Of a DNA stretch of 64,000 nucleotides, positions 1-10,635 are shown one piece after another (the first letter of the stretch is position 1; each line of letters starts with the position of its first letter). The stretch comes from Gautieria morchelliformis (lineage: Eukaryota; Basidiomycota; Agaricomycetes; Gomphales; Gomphaceae). Below the pieces are notes generated by a model. The model was given only the letters and a program-made list of their open reading frames with translations, made no database searches and was not told the DNA's origin. The position numbers were made by a program, and so were the translations under genes. The DNA is taken from NCBI GenBank assembly GCA_015179125.1, contig WHVA01000486.1, forward strand, positions 1 through 64,000. Reading direction: 5' to 3'.

Positions 1-20
1 CAGCCAGGGTTGCCCTTACA
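1..20 (+). mobile_element. 3' end of an F-family LTR cut by the window edge
   Basis: The first 20 bases match the last 20 bases of the F-family LTRs that end at 29743, 35974, 39308 and 44667 (one base differs in the copy at 39308). The sequence then changes abruptly to the ORF3 region of element A. An F-family LTR or element therefore sits in element A, mostly outside the window. Confidence 0.8.
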
Positions 21-1360
21 CATATCATCTAGGTTGAAGGTGCCATCCGTGTTGTCACGGATGGCTGACGGAATTCCTTCGGGTTGTGTATCCAGCCCTT
101 AGGATGGCCGTGATGTCGTGTGGGGTACCACCTGCTATCACGAGACAATCCCTTTTGGGATTGCGAGCGCGTTGTTCGCGCTCGATGCGTTTGAATATGC
201 CGATCATCTCGCGCGTGCGCGTGAGTTGTGGTGTTTGTTTCACCCGCGCTAGGAGCTTGACGAATGTGGGTCTTCGAGCGGGCAGATGTCGTACCATTGA
301 GTATGATGCTGTTGGGCCTTCCCTACTGGCGTGGTAGGAGGCCCGTCTCGGAGATCGGTGGATCTCCGAGTGGGATGATCATTCCCTCCCCCGGGTAGGG
401 AGTTGAACTGTCCCCCCGGTGGAGGCAGGACCATGCCAGGCCCAAGGTACTGGGCCTCGACCTGTGCTAGCCGTTGAAGGGCTGGGTCGTTGATTGTGTG
501 CAACGGTGACGCCGCTAGGTATGCGCTGATCGCGCTCTCCTTCGCAATGGCTACCCATTGATGGTGTTGGGGGTGCCGCACAATTTCTTGTGCTTTTTCT
601 TCGGCTGCTCTGCAGCCGCTGTGCCCTCCCGGGTCATACGTCTTCCAGATGGAGAGTTAGACTCCCATCCATCAGGGCGCCGTACGCGGTGTCGGAAGGT
701 GCGCTCTGCCCTTCCGTCGTGGTTGTTGTTGGGGTTAGCGCCGAAATCGGGACGCAGCCCCGATGTTGCACGTGCCGGCAAGGCGCCGTCCGCGAGGTGA
801 TGATGGCCCGCCACTGGGTCTGTGGCTGGGTCATGTTGCGGCCTTTTTGAGGCGCGTGGATGAGGGTAACCTGGAGCTGGGCTGGCTCAGCTGCTGCTCC
901 AGCTCCTTATTTTGGCGTGCTCGGCTTCAAGTGCTCGTCGCGGTCTCGACCGCGCGTTCCAACTCCTTGACCTCTTTTTTGAGGTCATGGATGTCCCGGA
1001 GAGCTCTTCTGCACGTCACACGCGATGCCTCTGGGAGCCATCCCCAGGCGCATCGATGGTGTCGCCGATGTCTTTTCCCGCAATTTGACCTTGCGGGTGC
1101 CTGTGTGGCCCTTAGTGTGCGCGGCGTAGTCCGCGCATTTGCCAATCTCGGGTGGACGATTGCGAGGGCTCCTCCCATCCACGATCATCCAGTGCTCCTG
1201 GTCACTGGAGCACATGGATGTCGTGGCCCCCTGTCTCGGGGCCTTGTCGCGTTGTGGACGTTGAGGATCAACGTCCATCCCATCTTTGGGGGCATCATCT
1301 TCTGGGGATGATGGTGGTTAGCTTCCAAGAAGCGATGCGCCCTCGGAAAGATCCGAGGTG
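21..1360 (-). pseudogene. Broken ORF3 (post-integrase ORF) of element A
   Basis: Minus-strand translations match the 678-residue ORF3 of element B, including the stretches around EREQRARNPKRDCLVIAGGT and KELERAVE. The family function is unknown. It lies downstream of the chromodomain, as in B and C. It is clearly decayed, with several breaks, and is cut at its C-terminal side by the F-family LTR at the window start. Confidence 0.85.
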
Positions 1361-1429
1361 AAAATTTAACCGTGCCGTGGCTGGCGCATCACGTGGTCTG
1401 CATGTGACAGATGTGTCTAGCGGCGTCTG

Positions 1430-4400
1430 GGGAGGTCGTGTGGCTTGCTCACCCCCCGAAGCTCTAGATAGATATCTAGGGCTTCAAGGTCCTTGCAGGA
1501 CGACATGGGTTTCCCATGTCACATTGCCTAGGGTCCAGCGGACCTGGAACTCCAGGTCCGTTGAGTTTATCCATCGATGTGCGATAATCTCGTCGACAAG
1601 CCACTCCTTGTCGTCATTCGCTCCAAAAGTTCATAAAAATGACTTGGCCTCACGACGAGGGAATAATTCGTCGTTGTTAGCCTCGTACCATCGTACGAGG
1701 CTTGAATGGAAGACCCGGTGAAATTCGATGGCTTTTCAGCTCGTCGGGGAGGTCAAGGGTCACCGTTGAGGCGTCGTTGTGAGCCTCGACAACGCGGTAC
1801 GGTCCGATGTACCCGGGACTAGTTTTCTGGCTCTTCCTTTCGGGAGAGTTAGGTTTGTGTCGAAGAGGTAGACCGGTCGTTGGCGCGTACCTGTCGCTCG
1901 CCATACGTTTCTTGTTTGCATGAAACGTTTGCGTCACTCGATGCTCTATGATTGCATCGTGTGCCGCCATCAGGTTCCATTTTGCCTGATGTGCGAACCG
2001 GGCTACCCCTTGAACGGGGTGTCCACGGCTATGGGGAGGTCTATCCGCGGATATAGCCGTGGTTCAGCTCTAAGGGCGTGAACCCTGTGGTCGCGCTAAC
2101 GTTGCTGTTGAGGGTGACCTCAACCATTGGGCATTTCAATGTCCAATCCTGCTGATCGTCTCTGATGACCGTGCGCAATATCTGACCAATTGAGCGGTTC
2201 GCCTGATCGGTGGCTCCATCCGTTTGGGGATGGAAGGCAGTTGACATGAGGAGCTTAGTCCCCATGAGTCGCTATAGTTCACGCCAAAAGATCGACGTGA
2301 ACTTCGAGTCTCTATCCGAGACGATGGAGTCGGGAACCCCGTGGAGTCGAATGATCTCCTTCAGAAACAGCCAGGCTACTCCTTGGCTGACACGCTTGTC
2401 GTGGTTGGTACGAGGTGTACGAGCGACGTTAGTCGGTTGATGACTACCATCAGGTAGTCACAGTCATTGGACTTGGGCAGAGGCCCCATGAAGTCGATGC
2501 CAATCGACTGCCACGGCCTATCTGGAATGGGTAGGCTGTGTAGTAGGCCTTTGGGCCATTGTGGTCCGGTTTTCGTCATCTGGCACTTTGCGCACGATGT
2601 GCAGAACAACTCTATGTCTGGGCTCATGCCCGGCCACCAATATGATCTTTGAACTACGTTCGAAGTCTTCAGATGGCCGTAGTGACTGACTATCTGATGT
2701 GCCCGATCGATGATGATTTCGATCAGCCTCCTTCCCCCCTGAAGAACAGAGCGGGGGACGGCAATGACGTCTCTTTTGAGCTGGTTTTTTGTCCAGATCA
2801 GCCCATCCCAGATCCCGAATCTCGGGTGTGCGTCCGGGTGTGCCATGATCTTTGAGAACATGGTGTCCCTATGGTATGCGTCTCGTAAGACCTTAGACAG
2901 GTCTACGCCTTGCTTGACGATCCGGCGCAGGGGCGTGCCATCATATCTTGCGGTGATGACTCTGATGTCATCATCGTCATTGTCGCATGATGCGGTGATG
3001 CTCGCGGGCTTTTGTGAGCTCTTGGTTAACGCGGTTGATTCTGTTATCCTCGCCTCTGTCTTCTCAGCGAGGCATTTAACCATCTCGTCGCCACTGCTCG
3101 CAGCTCGATATACTGGTCGGTGGGCAATAGTTCACCATCTGGGTCTAAACGCATGTCTGCGTTCACGGAGACGTGGTCCGGGTGATTGTCATCACTCGTG
3201 TTGTTCTCGTAGTAGTGCGACAGGCAGTCCACTACCTTGTTCTCTACACCATCAACATGTACAGTGTTGAAATTGAACCGGGAGAGGAACTCCCACCATC
3301 TGACCTGGCGGTCAGACAGGCTCTTCTGGGTCTCGAAGTACTCGAGCCCTTTGTGGTCTGTGACGAGGGTGAACCTTCGCCCTAGCAGTGTGTCCTCCCA
3401 TTTCATGAGAGCCTCGAGCACCATGATCGTCTCGTGCTCGTGAGTCCGGTAGTGTTGCTGGTGCAATGCTGAACTTCTTTGACAAGAAGCCGGCAGGCCG
3501 ACAGGTTTTCCAGTCGGGCCTTGGCCGTAGACCGCACCGACGCCGGCTTTTGACCCGTTGGTGATCACCCAGATCGGCTCTGGGCACCTTGCATCTACTG
3601 GACGCAGGATTGGGGCCTTACAGGCCAAGACCTTAATGCTTTGCCAGCATTTGTCTAGTAGTGGAGTCCATTTGAATGGACAGTTATTACGTGCACAGCC
3701 CGATAGTGGGGTGGTATATGCACTAACATCTGGCATGTAGTGTGCCAGATACTGTACAAGCCCGAGGAAACACTGGACGTCGTTGAACGTCTGTGGCCTG
3801 CGCCACTCGCGGATGTGTTGCATCTTGTCCTCGTCGGCAAGTACCCCTCAGCCATTGATAATATGGCCGAGACACTCCATTCGGATGGAATAGAGGTCCA
3901 CCTTTTTCTTGCTCAGAAAAAGGTGATTCTTCCTCAGTCTGTCAAAGACGATGTAGAGGTGCTCTTCATGCTCTTATATTGAGAGCGAAAATATGAATAT
4001 GTTGTCCATGTATACATGGACGAAGCGACCTATACAGTCGTGGAAAATGGCTGTCATCAGCCGTTGGAACGTCGATGGGGAGTTACAGTCTCCCATCTGT
4101 ATCACCTGGCTCCTAAAGGTGCCAAGGATCATGGCAAAGGCAGTCTTTGCTATGTGATCCGGATGGATCCGGATCTGCTCGTATGCTTCCGACATATCGA
4201 GTTTTGCTCCAATACCGACAGTGAGCCATGTCGCTGCGGATGATATCCTGGTCCAGGAAGGGTGTGACCTCCTTCACCATGTTCTCGTTCTGCTGATGCA
4301 GATCGAAGACAGTTCGTAATGTACCGTTCTTCTTCGGCACACACAGCATGGGCACGGCATGCTGCGCAACTGCCGGAATCCACCACTTTGCAGTGGTGTA

Positions 4401-4900
4401 TCTTTCTATCTTAGCCAACAGTTCCTCTCGGAAGTGTTTGGGGCATTTTGGTAGTCGATACGCATGTGCTTGTTGGGATCGATGAGGTTGATCTCATGGT
4501 TGATCTCCCGTAGTGGCGGAGTTCTAATGGAATTCCACTGACTAGTCAGTGATTGTTCCATCCATTCCTCGCTGCGAGGAAGGTCATCATCCGTGAGGAT
4601 GATGGTTGGTTGGCTTAGAAGCCATTAGGCGCTGTGTGCTCTATTAGGTCCACGGCACGCGGAACCACTTTCCTCTTCCCCATCGCTTTCACCTTAGGTG
4701 AGAGCGCCTCTCCCTAGGTTGTAGGGCGAGTTTGAGGACAAGTCGTCCACGACTCGTCTCCTGGCTTCAATGAGCCAGGTTAGGCTTTGGTGCCCGGGTG
4801 ATCCTGCTCACCCGTGGCCCCTTGTCCTCGTTCGTCAATCCATCATCGTGAACGAGACCTTGCCCGTGGGGATCACTTCGTTCCCCTTGCGGATCGTCCC
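1430..4900 (-). pseudogene. Broken pol region of element A (protease, RT, RNase H, integrase, chromodomain-like tail)
   Basis: Recognisable parts on the minus strand are the RT palm with a YMDN-like active-site box near 4010, the RNase H segment with VTDHKGLEYFETQK near 3340, the integrase zinc region and core with [19 protein letters not shown] near 2490, and the TAFHPQTDGATDQANRS segment near 2230. The C-terminal part carries the GDVTWEP type of chromodomain-like tail seen in B and C. The assignment to chromoviral Ty3/Gypsy is secure. It is a fossil with several breaks. Confidence 0.9.
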
Positions 4901-5518
4901 TTTTAGATTAAAATGTTAATTTAGTGCCTTTTTATCAAATGAAATCTGTTGCTTAGTGGTTGAAACCACTATATTCGCCTCCCCTCTGTGTGCTGACTAA
5001 GCTCTTCGGGGCGCGTACAACACTGATGAATGAGGGTCACGTGACCGTGTCGTCAGAAGAACAGTGTCGATCCAAGGGATAGTCAAATCAAAAGCGTTCG
5101 CTTTTAAGGTAGTATAGAGTAAACAGTGATAGTAGACTCTCAACAAAGATTTGGAATAAACTGTTAAGAACTGAGCTCTGTAACTATCAAACAAGATTAC
5201 AGCAATTTCAGGAGGCAGAAAAAATCGATTCTGGATAATTTTGTTCATACATTCGTGCTAGCTATTTATACTATTTTAGTAGTAAGTACTAGTACTCAAG
5301 ATACTAGATAAATGGGTCGGGAAGGCTGTTTGTAACTAGGGAGTGACTAATTAACAGTCATAATGTCATGGGGTGATGGGGATGATGTTAGGATTCTCTG
5401 GGCTTTGGAGCAAGGGTCTATACCTAGTATACAAAGCCCCTGTCAACATAATACTGAGATAGTAGCCAGTGAGACGTGTCATGGAGCTAGAATAGAGAAT
5501 GATACTATATTTGCCCTG

Positions 5519-5536
5519 CCTAGCATAAATGCTAGG
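5519..5536. other. Conserved 8-bp-stem hairpin in repeat X
   Basis: CCTAGCAT-AA-ATGCTAGG forms a perfect stem. The equivalent site in the other copy (60823-60840) is also a perfect inverted repeat, but one pair is changed on both sides (T-A to C-G), which keeps the pairing. Confidence 0.75.
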
Positions 5537-5787
5537 CTTGGAGATGGGGCCGCTGTCTCTGTGCCTCTCTTGTGTGGCAGCTGATTGAGTATATGTGTTG
5601 CAGATGACTTTCTCAGGTCACTCCACAACACCCTGTACCCCTGCGCAGTCTACTATTCTCTGCGGCGTTTGGTGCCCGTACCCCTCGGTACCTATGGCCT
5701 GGCGCCTGTCGACGTCATGGCTGATACCATCACCCGATAGGCGCGCCGTCCCTGATCGACCGCACGTGGCCGACGCTCGAACTCCTG

Positions 5788-5814
5788 TATATTACCCGAT
5801 CTATGGGTAATATA
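5788..5814. other. Second hairpin in repeat X
   Basis: TATATTACCC and GGGTAATATA flank a short spacer. The same palindrome is present in the inverted copy near 60545-60572. Its role is unknown. Confidence 0.7.
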
Positions 5815-5978
5815 GCGTGTCGTAAAATTCGTGTGATCGTCGTCTGCGCCGACGTCTATCGTGAATGTAGTTTGTGTTTCTTTTGATTTTTTTTGTTTTG
5901 ATTTTCTCTTCTTCCTTTTTTTTATTAGTTTCTTTTTGTATAAATGATTTGAGTAAGATAATTGCGTTTATCACAACA

Positions 5979-7690
5979 ATTGAGACCCCTATTCGAATTA
6001 GCATAAATAGCTGTATATGTAGGAGACAAGAATCACAAACACAAACCATTCTGATATCTTGTTCAACTTCGAGTCACTAAGCCGAACTTTGAGTTACCTT
6101 CCTCCCTTGCGCTTTACGTCGAACTCGGCCTCGAGCTAAAGGCCGCATCCTTATCCTATTCGAAAACTTACTACTCTGTCATATTTGCATGGTGAGTTAT
6201 TGAAGCCATGTGAGGGTTATACCGTACTCACCCATGCCCACTAAATGACTCTCATCTGTTCAAGTGGGGCTTTAACATGCATGCCTTTCAATGAACCAAG
6301 GAGGATGACATCTAGGGTGGCATGACCCGAACTTAATACATGTTTGCATGCAGATGTAGACAAGGAGTACAACAAGTACTAGCACATGTACCAGCGCCGC
6401 AGCTTCATAGATTAGTGTAGCAGCAAGGACGACAGGTCACAGTGCTGGACAAGTATACCATAGTCGTGTAGTTAAAAGCACCCCACAGTCTGCTGTATAG
6501 GACAGGAATTATAGGCAGTAGGACTGGACTTTGGATTCAAAAGAATGGACTAGAAATCAATTCACTCTCTCAGTGAATTTAGTTGTCACTGTGATTATAT
6601 TATACACTACCTAGAAATCAATTCACTACAGGATTTCTGGGTCAACAAATCGAAGGAAAATAACACTAATTTACTTGCCTCTCTCAGTGAATTTAGTTGT
6701 CACTGAGAGAGGGGGGAAATGTGTCTTACTGTGCATATACTACCAGCCGGCCCTTTAGCGCCCATGGCAGCGCGCGTCGAAACGATTACGTAAGGGTGCC
6801 GGTGGTGAAAAGAAGAAAAACAAATCAAAATAGAAGTACAAATCTTTGATAGAAAATTTTGGAAAAATTCTGAAAAATAAAGTGATCATAGTAGAACAAT
6901 CTGAAAACAAATTGGAAAGAAATATGATTAGTCGAATTTATTTGGCTTGATTTTGGTGCAGGAGCATAAATGCACCCAACATCTGCAGGCAAGACAGACT
7001 ATGCATTAGTATGTGTACTGTAGAGTAACTGAGCTAAGTACTATAGCGGAAGTTGAAAAGTCCAAAATCGCATTTTTCAGCCTGGCGCTTTAGGTACACA
7101 ATAGGTAGGAGTTTTTTTTTTTTTTTTACTGTACCCACTCTTTGACTCATATGCAGCATGTCCAGCATCAAACAATCCCTCAAGTTGGCACAGGTGAAGC
7201 TGGATGAATAAGAATCATATACCTAGATATTTACCGTGGCTGTACTGTTTTAAATTTGTTTTTTTTTATATCCATTTTTGTCTTTTGGGGCGTTGCCCTA
7301 TGTAAGACGGTGCATACATTTTTCTGACTTGTCCCTTGTAATCTAACCATCCTTGTCTCTATCTCTGCATGTGCTCAGTGGGTGACACCCTGAGCTGATC
7401 CGTGCTTGTGTGAAGCGGGGTGTGTTTTTGGTATATATAAGGATGATCATGCCTCCGAAACACCAATACTCCCCTCAGCACCCCTTTAAAGCCAAACAGT
7501 TCAACCCATAAACCGCATAGTAATCGACCTTCCATGGCTTATTTGGGCATGTAATACCCATGTGTACTTCAGTTTGTACCCCTCAGCTGCAACACCACCA
7601 TGACACCTTTCCCACACCCCAACAAGTGGCAGCAGCTACAGTCTACTGCCGATGTTTCTGGCCCAGCCTCCAGCTGTCGGTGTGACAAAT
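5979..7690. other. Old repeat-like DNA without a recognisable gene
   Basis: I see no coding region here. 5979-6180 looks like the promoter-bearing tail of another LTR (a GCATAAATAGC box at about 6001 and an end near CTCTGTCA at 6180), but I have no second copy to prove it. A poly-T run lies at 7112-7127 and a TATATATAAGG box near 7433. The rest is AT-rich and unassigned. Confidence 0.4.
6551..6705. repeat. Local direct repeats
   Basis: A 16-bp word (TAGAAATCAATTCACT) occurs at 6551-6566 and 6612-6627. A 25-bp word beginning CTCTCAGTGAATTTAG occurs at 6567-6591 and 6681-6705. The pattern suggests a small local duplication. No function is apparent. Confidence 0.7.
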
Positions 7691-7892
7691 CATGATAGTA
7701 CAGGTACCCAGTACTCCAATGCGTCGGTTGGATGGATTAGATAATTGGAGTAGGTGTCATCATGTTCCTAAAGGGTCAGTTCTGAATTGGAAGGGACAGT
7801 TGAGTATACCACCATTCATATTTGGGGCAGGCAATCAGATGTTATTGGCAATCGGAGAAATTTGGCGGAGTGTCTAGGGTGTTATCTCCAGA

Positions 7893-7971
7893 GGGGCCAG
7901 GGTTGAACACTCAGCCTTAGCTTATATGCTCAACCCCCGGGGTGGGCTTACCACTAAGCTACCATGGCCCC
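7893..7971 (-). repeat. tRNA-derived SINE-like unit
   Basis: On the minus strand the segment opens GGGGCCATGG and closes with the complementary TGGCCCC. It carries an A-box-like TAGCTTAGTGG and a B-box-like TGTTCAACCC, spaced as in a polymerase III promoter. The T-arm does not pair well, so this is not a functional tRNA gene; a tRNA-derived SINE head or tRNA pseudogene fits better. A possible body lies at lower coordinates. I found no second copy in the window. Confidence 0.4.
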
Positions 7972-8299
7972 TGTAATACTTTTAAGAGTCACACACATCC
8001 CATAAAGCCTGTATGCCCATAATATGGCCATACCCATACCATCAAGCAGTTTGGTGACCAGCATACAGTACGGATACGGTACAGAGGCGACCGTAAGTTG
8101 GCTGTACAACATACAGCTGTAACCATATATGGTACGGTGCCAAGCCCTAATGGTGTTCCAGCGGAACTCAGGTATCAGGAGCAGAACCAGCTCTCCAATG
8201 GGCAGGTGTCTGTAAGGGCAACTCTCCCTAGACAGCAGGGGTCATGTGGTCTGGTAGAGGAGGAGCCAAAGATATGAATAAGGGCTATCTATGTAACAT

Positions 8300-8513
8300 T
8301 GTAAAGATGTCGATCTTAGGACCTTGTATCACAAGGGCACTGCAGAACTTGACCAATGAGTGGTATTCTGAATGCTACATAGTGACAGGTAAGAGTAAGA
8401 TGCGATGGGAACCACTGGCTGGTTCCCATGCATAAACTATACAGTGGGTCCCTAAGGGGCCCACTGGGATTATGTAATAACTATTGTACATGTAGATACA
8501 TAGGTTATTTACA
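8300..8513 (-). repeat. 214-bp LTR of the A/B/C family (3' LTR of B)
   Basis: The LTR starts TGTAAAG and ends TTTACA on the plus strand. The same unit is found at 45759-45973 and 63205-63418, flanking element C. It contains an inverted repeat, CAGTGGGTCCC...GGGGCCCACTG, near 8441-8465 that could fold. The adjacent CCCTCCCCCTCT is the complement of a polypurine tract and confirms that this is the 3' LTR of a minus-strand element. Confidence 0.9.
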
Positions 8514-8546
8514 CCCTCCCCCTCTATAGACAACTATAGGGGTCAA

Positions 8547-10583
8547 CTATGCATAGAGGTCATCCATAATGGAGTCCTCTAGAGTGGCCGATACGATGAC
8601 GTCGTCATCGTACGGGGCCAGTGGAGCGCGTGACTCCTCCAGGGGCACCTCCGTGTCATTGGTGGTGATTGGGTGAGGCTGGTCGGCCTCACCACTAGCG
8701 GTGGTATCCGCTTGGGTGATGAGGCCAGCGTCCTTGCGGAGCATGGCCTCAACGGCCGGGTCCTCAGTCTGAGGAGGGGGCTGGAAGCGCGCCAGCTCTT
8801 GGTCGAGCTGAGCGTGAGTGAGGGGTCGCGGTACCGCGGCCCTCGCATGGCTGGTCTCGAGGACCTTTTGTTGGCCCTCCTGGGCGGCAGCACTGAATGC
8901 CGCGCCAGTGATGCTGCGTTGAACATAGTGTTCAATGCGTGCCACTCGCTCGCGAGTGACCCCCGCGTAGCGGGCCAACCATCTCGCGATCTCGGTGAGG
9001 GGGATGTCGGGGCCGGCTCGGCCCCCCACGGGGAATGGGTCCGTGATGGAGAGCCGCAGGGTGGTGCTCTGAGGCGTCAGCACTTCCCTGGCATCGACAA
9101 GGCTCGACCATTGGTCTGTCGAGCCGAATAGGTCGAGTAGCCTCGCCCTGAGAGGTGATGCAACCCCTTTGACCTGGGGCGCAAGGGCCTTCAACCACAT
9201 CCAGACGTCCATGTCATCTAGTTTGAAGGTGCCATCCACGTTGTCACGGATGGCGGATGGGATGCCTTCAGGGTTGTGTATCCAACCCTTCAGGATGGCC
9301 GCGATATCGTGCAGGGTACCGCCCGCTATCACGAGACAATCCCTTTTGGGATTGCGAGCGCGTTGTTCGCGCTCGATGCGTTTGAATACGCCAATCATCT
9401 CGCGCGTACGCGCAAGCTGTGGCGTTTCTTTTGCCCGCGCTATGAGTTCGACGAAGCGTAGGTCGTCGAGCGGGCAGACGTCGTACCATTGAGTACGATG
9501 CTGTTGGGCCTTTCCTACCGGCCGTGGTAGGAGGCCCGTCTCGGAGATCGGTGGATCTCCGAGTGGGATGAGCGTCCCCTCCCCTGGGTAGGGAGGGTGA
9601 ACTGTCCCTGCTGGTGGAGGCAGGGCCACGCCAGGCCCGATGTACTGGGCCTCGATCTGTGCTACCCGCCGTTGAAGGGCGGGGTCATTGATAGTGTGCG
9701 ACGATGACGCCGCTAGGTAAGTGCTAATCGCGCTTTCCCTCGCAATGGCTAGCCCATTGACAGTGTTGGGGGTGCCACGCAATTTCTTTGGCTGCTCTGC
9801 CAGCCGCTGTGCCCTTTCCGGGTCGTACGTCTTCCAGACGGACGAGTCTGACTCCCATCCATCTGGGATGCCATACGCAGAGTTGGAAGGCGCGCTATGC
9901 CCTTCCGTTGTTGTTGTTGTTGGGGTCAGCGCCGACAATCGGGACGCTAGCCCCGATGTTGCGTGTGACGGCGCCTTTGCCGTCGCACGAGGTGATGATG
10001 GCCTGGCCACTGGGTCAGTGGCTGGGTCATGGTGCAGCCTTTTTGAGGCTGCGTGGGTGAACTTGAGCTGGAGCTGGGCTGCGCTCAGCTGCTCCTCAAG
10101 ATCTTTTATTCTGGCGCGCTCGGTTTCGAGCGCATCATCGCGGTCTTCGACCGCGCGTTCCAATTCCTTGACCACCTTCTTGAGGTCATGGATGTCCCGG
10201 AGGGGCTCCTCCCACGCGTCACGCGCGATGCCCCTTGGGAACCATGCCCAGGCTGCATCAACGGCGTCGCCGATGTCTTCGTCCCGCAACTTGACCTTGC
10301 GGGTGCCTGTCGCGGCCCTTAAGTGCACGGCGTAGTCCGTGCACATTGCGCAATCATCCGGATGGACGATGGCGAGGGCATCCTCCCATCCCACGATCAT
10401 CCAGTGCTCCTGGTCTATTGGAGCACAGAGAATGTCTGCGGCCCCCTGTCTTGGGGCCGTTGCTTGCGTTGTGGATGTTGACGGATCAACGTCCATCCCA
10501 TCTTTGGGGGCATCATCTTCGTGGGGATGATGGTGGTTAGCTTCCAAGAAGCGATGCGCCCTCGGAAAGATCCGAGGTGACAA
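8547..10583 (-). CDS. ORF3: whole 678-residue post-integrase protein of unknown function (element B)
   Basis: This is a long uninterrupted frame starting about 50 bases after the chromodomain frame ends and finishing just before the 3' LTR. I recognise no known domain. The N-terminal third contains KDGMDVDPSTST and a small Cys pair (DDCAMC, about residues 75-80). A strongly charged heptad-like segment (about residues 125-175, around DLKKVVKELERAVEDRDDAL) looks like a coiled coil. A Ser/Pro/Thr-rich linker follows. The C-terminal half has the best conserved block (EREQRARNPKRDCLVIAGGT, then MDVWMWLKALAP). There is no signal peptide or membrane segment, so it does not look like an envelope. Homologous pieces lie in A, in C and, more distantly, at 18735-18920. 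It could be a second structural protein or an accessory factor. Confidence 0.8.
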   Translation of the reverse strand: MSPRIFPRAHRFLEANHHHPHEDDAPKDGMDVDPSTSTTQATAPRQGAADILCAPIDQEHWMIVGWEDALAIVHPDDCAMCTDYAVHLRAATGTRKVKLRDEDIGDAVDAAWAWFPRGIARDAWEEPLRDIHDLKKVVKELERAVEDRDDALETERARIKDLEEQLSAAQLQLKFTHAASKRLHHDPATDPVARPSSPRATAKAPSHATSGLASRLSALTPTTTTTEGHSAPSNSAYGIPDGWESDSSVWKTYDPERAQRLAEQPKKLRGTPNTVNGLAIARESAISTYLAASSSHTINDPALQRRVAQIEAQYIGPGVALPPPAGTVHPPYPGEGTLIPLGDPPISETGLLPRPVGKAQQHRTQWYDVCPLDDLRFVELIARAKETPQLARTREMIGVFKRIEREQRARNPKRDCLVIAGGTLHDIAAILKGWIHNPEGIPSAIRDNVDGTFKLDDMDVWMWLKALAPQVKGVASPLRARLLDLFGSTDQWSSLVDAREVLTPQSTTLRLSITDPFPVGGRAGPDIPLTEIARWLARYAGVTRERVARIEHYVQRSITGAAFSAAAQEGQQKVLETSHARAAVPRPLTHAQLDQELARFQPPPQTEDPAVEAMLRKDAGLITQADTTASGEADQPHPITTNDTEVPLEESRAPLAPYDDDVIVSATLEDSIMDDLYA

Positions 10584-10635
10584 TTTAACCGTGCTGTGGC
10601 CGGCGCGTCACGTGGTCTGCACGTGACAGACGCGT

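Larger units (their letters stand above)
21..4900 (-). mobile_element. Element A: Ty3/Gypsy chromovirus fossil, same family as B and C
   Basis: Read on the minus strand the order is protease region (about 4900-4450), reverse transcriptase (about 4420-3700), RNase H (about 3600-3180), integrase (about 3080-2040), integrase C-terminus and chromodomain-like tail (about 1970-1430), then the extra ORF3 (about 1360-21). This is the order of elements B and C, and the sequence aligns with them along its whole length. The gag end and both LTRs are not present: one side stops at an F-family LTR (1-20) and the other at repeat X (4901). Many breaks (roughly ten or more) mark it as older than C2. Confidence 0.9.
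4901..5978 (-). repeat. Repeat X, copy 1 (about 1.08 kb, unclassified LTR-like repeat)
   Basis: This stretch is the inverted counterpart of 60443-61455. It shares both ends (a TTTTAGATTAAAAT-type end here and a TTTATCACAACA end at 5978) and an internal frame that encodes similar peptides in both copies (4997-5248 minus and 61106-61360 plus). I doubt that frame is a gene. A TATAAATAG-like box and several hairpins are conserved. No target duplication flanks this copy (gtccc against attga), so it marks a rearranged end of element A. It may be an LTR or a non-autonomous element; I cannot name the family. Confidence 0.7.

Noticed and set aside
4997-5248. Small conserved protein shared with 61106-61360
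   Set aside because: Both copies lie in repeat X at the same internal position downstream of a TATA box. Similarity follows from the repeat being duplicated, and there is no start context or domain.
7893-7971. Functional tRNA gene
   Set aside because: The outer ends pair, but the T-arm does not pair and the A-box offset does not fit a normal cloverleaf.
8547-10583. Retroviral-type envelope for ORF3
   Set aside because: No signal peptide, no membrane segment and no Cys-rich ectodomain are visible. Position after pol alone is not enough.
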